NCBI GenBank assembly: GCA_018242295.1
Contig: JAFECE010000005.1
Span: 62,001-126,000 of the forward strand
Direction: 5' to 3'
Length of the DNA: 64,000 nucleotides
DNA from: Pseudomonadota bacterium
GTDB lineage: Bacteria > Pseudomonadota > Alphaproteobacteria > Rhizobiales > Hyphomicrobiaceae
The first letter of the stretch is position 1. Each line of letters starts with the position of its first letter. A program made the translations under genes and the position numbers. The notes beneath the pieces are model-generated. The model did not search any database. It was given only the letters and a program-made list of their open reading frames with translations, and was not told the DNA's origin. This document shows, one piece after another, positions 18,700 through 27,263 of this stretch.

Positions 18700-18740
18700 A
18701 AGTCTGTCTCGCTTTACGGATTTTATGTGGATCGAGCGGG

Positions 18741-18769
18741 CTTATAGCGATGCGAACAGCCGCCAGCAA
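18741..18769 (-). promoter_or_regulatory. Putative sigma70-type promoter for ndk
   Basis: Reading the minus strand, TTGCTG and TATAAG are separated by 17 bases, matching the -35 and -10 consensus at four and five positions. The -10 ends 41 bases before the ndk ATG. Prediction from consensus only. Confidence 0.4.
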
Positions 18770-18939
18770 GCGCCTGACGTGCCCCAGTCGAAACATTCGG
18801 TTGCACGTCATACGCAATAAGTCGTGGTTTACCGCATAATCGCCCGATTGACGGGCGCAATTGCGTATGAACAGTGTGGACCGGCGCGAGGCGCACGGTT
18901 GGGAGGTTAGGCATTGACGCCTACGTGTGCGAAGAAGCG

Positions 18940-20355
18940 ATGATGACGGGACAGACCAACGAAATTCAGTGGTATATCGCTCGCGACGGTAAGCAGCACG
19001 GGCCGCTGACCGACGTCGAGATGCGTACGTTCGTCGCGCACAATTATCTTCGTCTCAGTGACCTCATCTGGCGGCCAGGGATGCCCGAGTGGCAATCGGC
19101 GCCAACTGTTTTTCCGACTGCGTTCGAAGCGCTCGGCGAGGAGCCGAAGCAGGCTCTCGTCCGGTCGCAGACTTCAAGCGCAAGCTCTCCTGGTCAGCCA
19201 GCGGCTTATGCGAATTCCGCGAACGCCCATCCGAACAGCCACGACGACGCTTACCCTGAGCAGGCGGCACCCCGGCCAGAGCGCAACCTCGTGAAGCGGT
19301 TGGCGCTCGCGAGCGTCGCCGTCACGCTCATCGGCGGCGGGGCATTTGCGCTCGCGACCTATCGCGGTCCGATCGCGGACATGGTTTCCGGTTCGGGCAC
19401 ATCGGCCGAGCAAGCACCGATCGTCGCGGCTCCTGCCGATCCACACCCCAACGCGATGGCCGAGGCGCATCAGCCGCCGACCGATCAGGCCAGCAATGGC
19501 GTGACGATGTCCGCACCGCCGCCCGCGAATGACGTCATCGCGAATGCTGCTGGCCCGACGACGACCTCATCCGTATCTTCACCGTCGCCCGATCCGGCGC
19601 CAGCACCCGCCGCTGAGGCGCCGAGCGCACCGAGTGCGCCCACGCGAGTTGCGACCATCGATCCGCAGCCGCCGGCCGCTGCGCCGTCAACCGGCGTCGA
19701 TGGTTCGCCGCTCGACCAGCGCCTGCAAAAGGTGGCGGTGTGGTCGTTGATCAAGAAAGAGTATCCGGACTGGTACGCCACCCAGATCGGGGATGCGAAC
19801 AAGCTCGCTGCTGAAAACAAGTCCGATAACGAAGTCGCGGCGCTGTTGGCGCAGGGCCTTGTCAATCTTCGGCGGCAAAACGCGGAGAAAGCGTTGGCCG
19901 CAAGCTCGGACAGGCTGCAAGCCATCGCGCAAGCTTTTCTCGATCAGCTGAAATCGCTCAGAGCGCAGAGCGTCAGCGCCTGCTTCGGCTTCATTTCGAA
20001 GGGCGAGATGAGCCCGGCCGTCGTGCAGATGATGGAACGTCCAGAGACGGCGACGGCGCTCAATGCGCAAGCCGGCGCGATTTTCCAGGCCATCTCGGAA
20101 GGCACGAAGAACCCGGTCAAGCATGACTCGGCGGTCAAGAGCGACTACGACATCCTGATCAAGGAACTCAGCAAGCTCGGCTGGAAAGAAGAAGATCTGC
20201 AGGTCTTCTCCAATCCGAAGCTCCTTGCGAAGCGCGAACCGGAACAGGTTTGCAAGATGGTGCAGGAGTGGTTCGTCGCGCACCTCGCCGTGCCGGATAA
20301 AGCCGTGCGTGAAAGGCTGCTTTTCGAAACGCTGAAGCCGGTCGTGTCAGGCTGA
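18940..20355 (+). CDS. GYF-domain (GYF_2/DUF4339) membrane protein
   Basis: A protein of about 471 residues with an N-terminal GYF_2-type domain (residues 10-55: WYIARDGKQHGPLTD... LIWRPGMPEW). GYF domains usually bind proline-rich peptides. A linker leads to a single membrane span at about 120-140 (LALASVAVTLIGGGAFALAT). After it comes a Pro/Ala-rich stretch of about 100 residues, then an alpha-helical C-terminal domain with two or three cysteines. The predicted topology is N-in, C-out. The start is ambiguous: ATG 18940 or 18943 follow GAAG, while in-frame GTG 18874 lies further up. No close functional match was recognised. Confidence 0.75.
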   Translation: MMTGQTNEIQWYIARDGKQHGPLTDVEMRTFVAHNYLRLSDLIWRPGMPEWQSAPTVFPTAFEALGEEPKQALVRSQTSSASSPGQPAAYANSANAHPNSHDDAYPEQAAPRPERNLVKRLALASVAVTLIGGGAFALATYRGPIADMVSGSGTSAEQAPIVAAPADPHPNAMAEAHQPPTDQASNGVTMSAPPPANDVIANAAGPTTTSSVSSPSPDPAPAPAAEAPSAPSAPTRVATIDPQPPAAAPSTGVDGSPLDQRLQKVAVWSLIKKEYPDWYATQIGDANKLAAENKSDNEVAALLAQGLVNLRRQNAEKALAASSDRLQAIAQAFLDQLKSLRAQSVSACFGFISKGEMSPAVVQMMERPETATALNAQAGAIFQAISEGTKNPVKHDSAVKSDYDILIKELSKLGWKEEDLQVFSNPKLLAKREPEQVCKMVQEWFVAHLAVPDKAVRERLLFETLKPVVSG

Positions 20356-20359
20356 TGCG

Positions 20360-20710
20360 ATGCTTTACGCCGCGATCAAAGTTCTTCTGACCGCGGTTCT
20401 GGTTGTCGCGATTTCCGAAGTGGCCAAGCGCTCTTCCGTTTTCGGCGGGATACTCGCTTCATTGCCGCTCACGTCGCTGCTGGCGTTCATTTGGCTTTAT
20501 GGTGAAACGGGCGACGCGGGGAAAATCGCGAGCCTTTCCTACAGCGTCTTCTGGTACGTGCTGCCGTCGCTGGTGCTGTTCATCGTCTTGCCGCTGCTGC
20601 TGGCGCGCGGCGTCAATTTTTGGCTGAGCCTCGTGATTGCTTGCGCTGTGACAGCCGCAGCCTATGCATTGATGGCCAGCATTCTGGCGCGCTTCGGCGT
20701 AACGCTCTGA
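20360..20710 (+). CDS. DUF3147 family small membrane protein
   Basis: A 116-residue inner-membrane protein with about four hydrophobic segments (AAIKVLLTAVLVVAISEVAK, LPLTSLLAFIWLY, YVLPSLVLFIVLPLLLAR, LSLVIACAVTAAAYALMAS). The pattern RSSVFGGILASLPLTS is what I associate with DUF3147. Function is unknown. It starts 4 bases after the GYF-domain gene, so the two are likely co-transcribed. Confidence 0.78.
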   Translation: MLYAAIKVLLTAVLVVAISEVAKRSSVFGGILASLPLTSLLAFIWLYGETGDAGKIASLSYSVFWYVLPSLVLFIVLPLLLARGVNFWLSLVIACAVTAAAYALMASILARFGVTL

Positions 20711-20751
20711 CCCAGTGACAGGACGCAGCGGACCGGCTATCGGCTTCGCCC

Positions 20752-22653
20752 ATGCTCCATATCAACGATCTCACCTACCGCATCGAAGGCAGACCGATTT
20801 TGGAAATGGCGACGGCCGCTATTCCGTCCGGCCATAAGGTTGGGCTCGTCGGCCGCAACGGCGCGGGAAAGACGACGCTCCTGCGTCTCCTGAAGGGCGA
20901 GGTCGCGCCGGACGACGGGTCGATTTCCATGCCGCGGAATGCCCGTCTCGGTCATGTCGCCCAGGAAGCGCCGGGCGGCGACGACAGCCTCATCGATTGG
21001 GTGCTTTCCGCGGATACGGAAAGGGCCAAGCTGCTGAGCGAGGCCGAACACGCGAGCGACCCAGAGCGCATCGCCGAAATCCAAATGCGGCTGACGGACA
21101 TCGAGGCGCATTCGGCGCCGTCGCGCGCGGCGCGCATTCTTTCGGGCCTCGGCTTCGACGAAGAAGCGCAGCGGCGCGCCTGCCGCGAGTTCTCCGGCGG
21201 CTGGCGGATGCGGGTGGCGCTTGGCGCGATCCTGTTTTTGAAACCAGACATCCTGCTGCTCGACGAGCCGACGAACTATCTCGATCTCGAGGGCACGCTC
21301 TGGCTCGAAAACCATTTGAAGGCCTATCCGCACACCGTGCTGATCGTCAGCCATGACCGGGATCTTCTCAATCGCGCGGTTTCGTCGATCCTGCATCTCG
21401 ATATGGGAAAGCTGACGCTCTACTCCGGCGGCTACGATGATTTCGAGGAAACACGGCGCGAAAAACAGCGCCTCGAAATGAAGCTCAAGAAGAAACAGGA
21501 CGAGCAGCGCCGGCATTTACAGGCGTTCGTCGATCGTTTCAGAGCGAAGGCCACCAAGGCCTCGCAGGCGCAGAGCCGCATCAAAGCGATCGCGAAGATG
21601 CAGCCGATCGCCGAGCAGGTGGACGAACGTGTCGTCCCCTTTCACTTTCCAGATCCGCAAAAGGTGATAGCAAGCCCGCTGTTGCGGATTGAAAAGGCGA
21701 GCGCCGGATATGAGCCGGAGCGGCCGATCCTTTCGGGCATCAATCTTCGCATCGACAACGATGACCGCATCGCGCTTCTCGGACAGAACGGCAACGGCAA
21801 GTCAACGCTTGCGAAATTGATCGCGGGCCGCCTGAAGCCCTTATCCGGCGACGTATTCGGCGCGCAGAAAATCGAGGTCGGATACTTCGCTCAGCATCAG
21901 CTCGACGACTTGGCTCCGAATGCGACGCCCTACGACTACATGCTGAAACTGATGCCGGACGCGACGGAAGCGCAGCGCCGGACCAAGCTCGGGACCTTCG
22001 GCTTCAGCGCCGCAAAGGCCGATACGGCGTGCGGAAAGCTTTCGGGTGGCGAGAAGGCGCGGCTGCTGCTGGCGCTGACGGCGTTCAACGGTCCGCATGT
22101 TCTGATCCTCGACGAGCCGACGAACCATCTCGACGTCGATAGCCGCGAAGCTTTGATACGCGCGCTGATGGAATACGACGGCGCCGTCATCCTGATCAGT
22201 CACGATAGGCATCTGATCGAAGCGAGCGCAGACCGGCTCTTGCTCGTACGCAACGGCACCGTCACGTCCTACGACGGGGACATGGACTCCTACCGTTCAC
22301 TTCTGCTCGAGGAGCGCGGTGCGCGGATGGCGGAACGGCGCGACGACGCGGGTGCGGATACGCGATCATCGCGTACCGATCAGCGGCGCGCAGCTGCTGA
22401 AAGACGGGCAGAGCTTGCGCCGCTGAAAAAGGCGATGCTCGCCGCTGAAAAGCAGGTTGAAAAGCTCACGAAGGAAATCACCGCGCTCGATGCCCTGCTC
22501 GGCGACCACGAGATTTACAGCGCCGACCCTCCGCGTGCGCAGGCCGCCGCGCAGAAGCGGGGACAGTTCGTCCGCGAACTGCAGACCGCGGAAGATGCGT
22601 GGCTTTCCGCGACAGAGGCCTATGAGGAAGCTTCGGCCGAGGTCGAAGCCTAG
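20752..22653 (+). CDS. ABC-F family ATPase
   Basis: A soluble protein of 633 residues with two ABC domains and no membrane spans. Domain 1 has Walker A GRNGAGKTTL, signature FSGGWRMR and Walker B ILLLDEPTNYLD. A charged P-site-tRNA-interaction-type linker follows (REKQRLEMKLKKKQDEQRR). Domain 2 has GQNGNGKSTL, LSGGEKARLLL and LILDEPTNHLD. A helical C-terminal extension (about 540-633) is rich in Lys/Glu. ABC-F proteins act on the ribosome in translation or antibiotic resistance. The general form suggests Uup/YheS-like housekeeping and not a resistance protein. Confidence 0.93.
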   Translation: MLHINDLTYRIEGRPILEMATAAIPSGHKVGLVGRNGAGKTTLLRLLKGEVAPDDGSISMPRNARLGHVAQEAPGGDDSLIDWVLSADTERAKLLSEAEHASDPERIAEIQMRLTDIEAHSAPSRAARILSGLGFDEEAQRRACREFSGGWRMRVALGAILFLKPDILLLDEPTNYLDLEGTLWLENHLKAYPHTVLIVSHDRDLLNRAVSSILHLDMGKLTLYSGGYDDFEETRREKQRLEMKLKKKQDEQRRHLQAFVDRFRAKATKASQAQSRIKAIAKMQPIAEQVDERVVPFHFPDPQKVIASPLLRIEKASAGYEPERPILSGINLRIDNDDRIALLGQNGNGKSTLAKLIAGRLKPLSGDVFGAQKIEVGYFAQHQLDDLAPNATPYDYMLKLMPDATEAQRRTKLGTFGFSAAKADTACGKLSGGEKARLLLALTAFNGPHVLILDEPTNHLDVDSREALIRALMEYDGAVILISHDRHLIEASADRLLLVRNGTVTSYDGDMDSYRSLLLEERGARMAERRDDAGADTRSSRTDQRRAAAERRAELAPLKKAMLAAEKQVEKLTKEITALDALLGDHEIYSADPPRAQAAAQKRGQFVRELQTAEDAWLSATEAYEEASAEVEA

Positions 22654-22829
22654 AGCGGGCGAGCCGCCTTCAGGACCGTTTTGGAAGTCAATTCGGCGGG
22701 CAAGGCGATTTCGTCGCTGTTGCCCACATCTGGACGAAACCAGATTCGGAACCCATCTCAGCTTCAAGAAGTTCAAATGATCGCGCAGCGAGAAGTGCCC
22801 CCCGCGTCCTGCGCTAACAGAGAACAGCC

Positions 22830-23132
22830 ATGAAGCAGAAATTCATCTACCACCCCCTCAATCCGAAGCCCGCCCGCGCACAGGCTGCGAGCGCGAAGTT
22901 GATGGTTTCTGAATACCTTGCTTACGTCGCGGCGCTCTCGATCGGCGTCGTGGCCGCGATCATCACCTTTGCTTACGCAGCGAATATCACCGTTCACTGG
23001 CTTAGCGCGATGAGCGGTCCCAATTATTTCACGTCCGAAACGCAGCGCGTGACGCACCCAACCGAAAAGCTCACTGCGCCAACGAAATTCGCAATTGTCG
23101 CCGCATCCGATGCCACGGGTCGAAAAGACTAG
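22830..23132 (+). CDS. Small membrane protein, hypothetical (100 residues)
   Basis: Not recognised. The protein has a basic N-terminus (MKQKFIYHPLNPKPARA), one membrane span (EYLAYVAALSIGVVAAIITF) and a polar tail rich in Thr. Support for a real gene comes from the regular composition and a strong intrinsic terminator beginning 26 bases after its stop codon. The upstream SD is weak. It sits between the ABC-F gene and glyS (convergent). Confidence 0.65.
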   Translation: MKQKFIYHPLNPKPARAQAASAKLMVSEYLAYVAALSIGVVAAIITFAYAANITVHWLSAMSGPNYFTSETQRVTHPTEKLTAPTKFAIVAASDATGRKD

Positions 23133-23158
23133 TCACGGCTTGCATTTGGCTCGACTTC

Positions 23159-23187
23159 ATCCTCGGCACTCCGCCGAGGATTTTTTT
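23159..23187 (+). terminator. Rho-independent terminator
   Basis: ATCCTCGGC (23159-23167) pairs perfectly with GCCGAGGAT (23173-23181) around a 5-base loop, followed by seven T residues. It closes the plus-strand transcript of the 100-residue gene and is oriented to protect the convergent glyS. Confidence 0.93.
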
Positions 23188-23214
23188 GTCATGCGAAGGC
23201 CGGGACTGGCACAA

Positions 23215-25434
23215 CTAGCCGCTGATCTTCGAGAAATCGGCGACGGTGAGGGTCGCGGCGCGGATTTCGGAGAGGAGCCGCAAGCGGTTCTCGCGGATTT
23301 TCGGATCCTCGGCATTGACGAGAATTTTATCGAAGAACCGATCGACGGGCGCGCGAAGTTCCGAAAGCGCGCGCATGGCGCCCGCGAAATTTTCGACCTG
23401 GATCGCCGCAACGGTGTCCTGTTTCACCGCCTCGATGGCGGCAGCTAGCGCAGTTTCTTCCTTCTCTGTCAGAAGCGCGAGATCGTAAGTACCGGCGTAG
23501 GACTTTTTATCCTTCTTCTCTTCGATCGACAGAATGTTGGCGGCGCGCTTTACGCCCGCGAGAAGGTTGGTGCCGTCTTCCGTTTTCAGGAAGCCGTCGA
23601 GCGCTTCGACGCGACGGACGATGAGGGCCAAGTCATCCTGACCACCAAGCGAGAACACCGCGTCGATCAGATCGTGGCGCTTGCCTTGATCCTTGAGGAA
23701 AACCTTAAGGCGATCGGCGAAGAAGGAGAGGAGGTCTTGCGTAATACGCCAAGCTTCTCCAACAGTTGCATTTGCAAACGCTTTTGCTGCCGCTGGCTCT
23801 GTCTGCGATATAACGTCCGCTACAAGACCCGATTTGAAACCGGCTTGCTCCAACAGCTCTGCCGCCTTCTTCTGTTCTTTTAGATCGTTGAAGCGCTGTA
23901 TCACGAATACGTCTGCCATCGTGGGCGTGAGGTGCCGCACCAACGGCACGCGCAGATCGTTCTCCAGCACAATGCGGATGACGCCCAGCGCGGCGCGGCG
24001 AAGCTGATAGGGATCGCCCGATCCTGTCGGCTTTTCGCCGATGGCCCAGAAGCCGACGAGCGTATCGAGCTTATCGGCAAGCGCAACAGCAACGGCGACG
24101 GCATCGCCCTGCTCTTCGCGCGGCACCGTGTCGGTCGGACCTTTCGGCTTGTAGTGCAGTTCGATGGCGCGGGCGATTTCGGGCTTCGTGCCGACATGCT
24201 CCGCGTAGTAGCGGCCCATCAGGCCCTGAAGCTCGGGGAACTCGCCGACCATCTCGGAGACGAGATCGGCCTTGGAGAGACCGGCGGCGCGGCGCGCGTC
24301 CTGCGGATCGGCGTCGCACGCGCCTGCAAGCTCGAACGCCAACTGCTCGATGCGCTCGACCCGATCCTTCTGGCTCCCGAGCTTTTCATGGAACGTGATG
24401 CCCGCAAGCTTGCCCGCCATCTCTCCGAGCGGATGCTTCAGGTCCTGCTCCCAGAAGAACTTGGCGTCCGCAAGCCGGGCGCGGATCACCTTCTCGTTGC
24501 CCGAGACGATTTGCGCGCCACCGTCGGTCGGGACGAGGTTTGAGACGAGCAGGAACTTGTTGGCGAGCTTCTTCGATTTCGCATCGCGCAGCGAGAAGCA
24601 CTTCTGATGCGTCTTCATTGACGTCGTCAGGACTTCACCCGGGACTTCGAGGAAGGCTTTATCGAACGTGCCCAGCAGCACGAGTGGCCATTCGGTGAGG
24701 CCGGCATTCTCGCTGAGCAGCGCTTCGTCTTCGACAAGCTCCAGCTTCGCCTCTTTGGCGAGTGCGTGGGCCTGCTCAGAGATCGACGCGACGCGCTTCG
24801 CGGGGTCGAGCATCACATGATGAGCCGCAAGCTTTTCCTCGTAGTCGTTGAAGTTCTTGACCTTGAACGGGCCCGGGCCAAGGAAGCGGTGACCTCGCGT
24901 TTCATGGCCTGATGACAAGCCCGCGATTTCGAACGGCACGACCTTGCCGCCGAGCAGGCAGAGCACGGATTGCAGCGGGCGCACCCATTGGAAGGGCGAC
25001 GAGCCCCAGCGCATGGATTTCGGCCAGGGGAACTTGCTGGCGACGTCTGTTACCGTTTCGGCGATGATTTCCGGCGCGGCGCGGCCGGGCTTCTCGATCT
25101 TGGCGACGTAGTAGTCGCCTTTCTTCTCGTCCTTGACGACGGTGGCGTTTTCGATCGACGCGAGACCGGCGGATTTCAGAAAGCCCTGCACTGCCTGATC
25201 GGGCGCGCCGACGCGCGGGCCCTTTTTCTCTTCCGAGATTGCGGGAGAGCCTGCGGGTACGTTCTCGATAACGAGGGTCAGCCGCCGCGGCGTTGAAAAT
25301 CCCCGCGCTTCGCCGACGTCGAGGCCGCGCGCCTTCAGGCCATCGACGATAAGGCGCTTCAGATCTTCCGTTGCACGCAATTGCATGCGCGCTGGAATCT
25401 CCTCCGATAAGAGCTCGAGTAGTAGTTCAGACAT
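23215..25434 (-). CDS. glyS: Glycyl-tRNA synthetase beta subunit
   Basis: Partner of GlyQ in the tetrameric bacterial glycyl-tRNA synthetase; it provides tRNA recognition. The 739-residue protein begins MSELLLELLSEEIPARMQ, the standard N-terminus, and contains conserved stretches such as ISEEKKGPRVGAP and SMRWGSSPFQWVRP. The C-terminal anticodon-binding-like domain is complete. It is the last gene of the glyQ - small protein - glyS group, 140 bases after the small gene; a palindromic repeat occupies that gap. Confidence 0.97.
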   Translation of the reverse strand: MSELLLELLSEEIPARMQLRATEDLKRLIVDGLKARGLDVGEARGFSTPRRLTLVIENVPAGSPAISEEKKGPRVGAPDQAVQGFLKSAGLASIENATVVKDEKKGDYYVAKIEKPGRAAPEIIAETVTDVASKFPWPKSMRWGSSPFQWVRPLQSVLCLLGGKVVPFEIAGLSSGHETRGHRFLGPGPFKVKNFNDYEEKLAAHHVMLDPAKRVASISEQAHALAKEAKLELVEDEALLSENAGLTEWPLVLLGTFDKAFLEVPGEVLTTSMKTHQKCFSLRDAKSKKLANKFLLVSNLVPTDGGAQIVSGNEKVIRARLADAKFFWEQDLKHPLGEMAGKLAGITFHEKLGSQKDRVERIEQLAFELAGACDADPQDARRAAGLSKADLVSEMVGEFPELQGLMGRYYAEHVGTKPEIARAIELHYKPKGPTDTVPREEQGDAVAVAVALADKLDTLVGFWAIGEKPTGSGDPYQLRRAALGVIRIVLENDLRVPLVRHLTPTMADVFVIQRFNDLKEQKKAAELLEQAGFKSGLVADVISQTEPAAAKAFANATVGEAWRITQDLLSFFADRLKVFLKDQGKRHDLIDAVFSLGGQDDLALIVRRVEALDGFLKTEDGTNLLAGVKRAANILSIEEKKDKKSYAGTYDLALLTEKEETALAAAIEAVKQDTVAAIQVENFAGAMRALSELRAPVDRFFDKILVNAEDPKIRENRLRLLSEIRAATLTVADFSKISG

Positions 25435-25487
25435 GCAAGATCGATCTCGGTGAAATGGCTCTCATCCCGTCATGCAGGAATGAGCAC

Positions 25488-25567
25488 GGGTGAGGGGTGG
25501 AGATGCGGGCCGCCGTCGGCGGGCCTCACCCTAGGCCTCTCCCCGTTGCATGCCGCAACGGGGAGAG
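25488..25567. repeat. REP-like palindromic intergenic element
   Basis: Between the small membrane gene and glyS lies a dense cluster of inverted repeats. CTCTCCCCGTTGC (25537-25549) pairs perfectly with GCAACGGGGAGAG (25555-25567), a 13-bp stem with a 5-base loop. GGGTGAGG (25488-25495) is the inverse of CCTCACCC (25524-25531). The combination of a CCTCACCC box followed by a CTCTCCCC...GGGGAGAG hairpin resembles dispersed palindromic repeats known from rhizobial genomes. I see one copy in this window. Confidence 0.7.
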
Positions 25568-25574
25568 AAAGTCG

Positions 25575-25949
25575 TTAAGGGTTCGTTGGCGCGGGTGCCG
25601 GAGCCGGCGACGATGCGGGCGGTGTTTCGGCCGCTGGGGCCGCGGGCGCTGCAGGCGGAGCCTCAGCCGCGGGCGGTGGCGTCGGCGTCTCGGCCTTCAT
25701 CGCCGCACCTTCGGCTGCCGGTGCTGCTTCCTCGGCCGCCTTATGACCCGGCACGAGCCCCGCGGGAAGCGACGCCCTGACGGTATGACCGATGTCGCGT
25801 GTCGCGCCAGTCGTGTGGAGGTAGCCGACACCGACGGCAAGCAGAGCTACAAAAAACGCGAAAATCCACGGCAGCCGCCGCAGGGCGAAGAAGCCGATAA
25901 CGAATAGCGGTACAGCGATCGAAACGATCCCGAGCGTCGTGTCGTTCAT
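25575..25949 (-). CDS. Small membrane protein encoded between glyQ and glyS
   Basis: A 124-residue protein of unknown function. Two adjacent hydrophobic segments lie near the N-terminus ([35 protein letters not shown]), followed by a Pro/Ala-rich tail of about 70 residues. The start ATG at 25949 overlaps the glyQ stop as ATGA, so translation is coupled to glyQ; longer in-frame starts further up would lie inside glyQ. I recall small hypotheticals at this position in related genomes. The tail is low complexity and probably unstructured. Confidence 0.75.
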   Translation of the reverse strand: MNDTTLGIVSIAVPLFVIGFFALRRLPWIFAFFVALLAVGVGYLHTTGATRDIGHTVRASLPAGLVPGHKAAEEAAPAAEGAAMKAETPTPPPAAEAPPAAPAAPAAETPPASSPAPAPAPTNP

Positions 25950-26896
25950 GCGCGTCCTCCTCCTTCTGTCTTTAGCCACGCGGCGCAACAGGCTTTCGCC
26001 AGGTCGCGGACGCGCAGGATGTAGCTCTGGCGCTCCGTGACCGAAATCACGCCCCTAGCGTCGAGCAGGTTGAAGATATGGCTCGCCTTGATGCACTGAT
26101 CGTAGGCGGGGAGCGCGAGCAAGTGCTCCTCGCCACCTTTCGCTCCGGCCTCGAGCAATGCCTTGCACTCGGCCTCAGCGTCTTTGAAATGGCGGAGCAG
26201 CAGCTCGGTATCGGCGTGCTCGAAGTTGAACCTGGAATACTCGCGTTCGGCCTGCAGGAAGACGTCGCCGTAGGTCAAGCGTTTGTCATCGTCGCGACCG
26301 TTGAAATTCAAGTCGTAGACCCGATCGACGCCCTGAACGTACATCGCGAGGCGCTCGAGCCCATAGGTGATCTCGCCGGCGACCGGATTGCAGTCGAAGC
26401 CGCCGACCTGCTGGAAGTAAGTGAATTGCGATACTTCCATGCCGTTGCACCAGACCTCCCAACCGAGACCCCACGCGCCGAGCGTCGGGCTTTCCCAGTC
26501 GTCTTCGACGAAGCGAACATCGTTTAGCGACGTATCGATGCCGATTGCATCGAGGCTCGCGAGATAGAGCTCCTGAATATTCGGCGGAGACGGCTTCATG
26601 ATGACTTGAAACTGATAGTAGTGCTGCAGCCGGTTGGGGTTTTCGCCGTAGCGGCCATCCTTCGGACGGCGGGAAGGCTGCACGTAGGCGGCTGACCAAG
26701 GCTTCGGGCCGAGCGCGCGCAATGTCGTCGCCGGGTGAAAGGTGCCGGCTCCCACTTCCATGTCGTAGGGCTGGAGGATGACGCAGCCCTGAGCGCTCCA
26801 GAAGCTCTGCAACGTCAGAATAAGGTCTTGGAAGGCGTCTTTGGGGCGCAACGCGGGAAGCCGTGCGGCTCGCGTCGAAACCGTCGTTTGGGGCAT
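25946..26896 (-). CDS. glyQ: Glycyl-tRNA synthetase alpha subunit
   Basis: Class II catalytic subunit that activates glycine. The 316-residue protein has an N-terminal extension of about 18 residues before the conserved [19 protein letters not shown]. The family's [39 protein letters not shown] and the long conserved [19 protein letters not shown] follow. It is preceded by a good promoter match and is the first gene of the glyQ - small protein - glyS unit. Confidence 0.98.
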   Translation of the reverse strand: MPQTTVSTRAARLPALRPKDAFQDLILTLQSFWSAQGCVILQPYDMEVGAGTFHPATTLRALGPKPWSAAYVQPSRRPKDGRYGENPNRLQHYYQFQVIMKPSPPNIQELYLASLDAIGIDTSLNDVRFVEDDWESPTLGAWGLGWEVWCNGMEVSQFTYFQQVGGFDCNPVAGEITYGLERLAMYVQGVDRVYDLNFNGRDDDKRLTYGDVFLQAEREYSRFNFEHADTELLLRHFKDAEAECKALLEAGAKGGEEHLLALPAYDQCIKASHIFNLLDARGVISVTERQSYILRVRDLAKACCAAWLKTEGGGRA

Positions 26897-26928
26897 TGTC
26901 TTTGCTCGTTCGGGCTTAATTCAGAGGC

Positions 26929-26956
26929 AATATACGCGTTACCGGCACCTTGTCAC
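26929..26956 (-). promoter_or_regulatory. Putative sigma70-type promoter for glyQ
   Basis: On the minus strand GTGACA (-35, five of six consensus bases) and TATATT (-10, five of six) are 16 bases apart. The -10 box ends 32 bases before the glyQ ATG, leaving a short leader. Confidence 0.5.
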
Positions 26957-27049
26957 GCTCTGCCGATCGTGGGCGGGTCTTTCCGGCACCAGGGGGATTT
27001 TGGAAAACTCGAGGCGGGCCCGACGTGCCTATCGCTTTGATGCGGACTT

Positions 27050-27244
27050 TCAATTGTCCCGCTTCACCCGGGGCTTATAAACGCCGGCGGCCTCATCCCA
27101 TTCGAGATTCCCGAGGTCGCGCACATTGGCCGTGGCTTCGGCTTTCCGGGTGCTGGACCGAGCATTACGGGACATAGCGGACAGAAGCCTGTAGCCGGCA
27201 AGTCCGGCTATGCCTACGATCGCGAGAAACATGACTGGGGGCAT
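27050..27244 (-). CDS. Small single-span protein downstream of the S49 peptidase gene
   Basis: A 64-residue hypothetical. ATG 27244 is preceded by GGAGG, a good SD. The N-terminus is one hydrophobic segment (MPPVMFLAIVGIAGLAGYRL), the rest polar and basic, ending in a short conserved-looking LGNLEWDEAAGVYKPR. That C-terminal pattern resembles small proteins in related genomes that I recall without a name. It begins 19 bases after the S49 peptidase stop and is probably in the same transcript. Confidence 0.65.
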   Translation of the reverse strand: MPPVMFLAIVGIAGLAGYRLLSAMSRNARSSTRKAEATANVRDLGNLEWDEAAGVYKPRVKRDN

Positions 27245-27263
27245 TGCAAGGCCCTCCGGGCGC

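Noticed and set aside
22699-22726. Inverted repeat GGGCAA...TTGCCC after the ABC-F gene
   Set aside because: It can pair, but has bulges and no T-run, so I do not call it a terminator.
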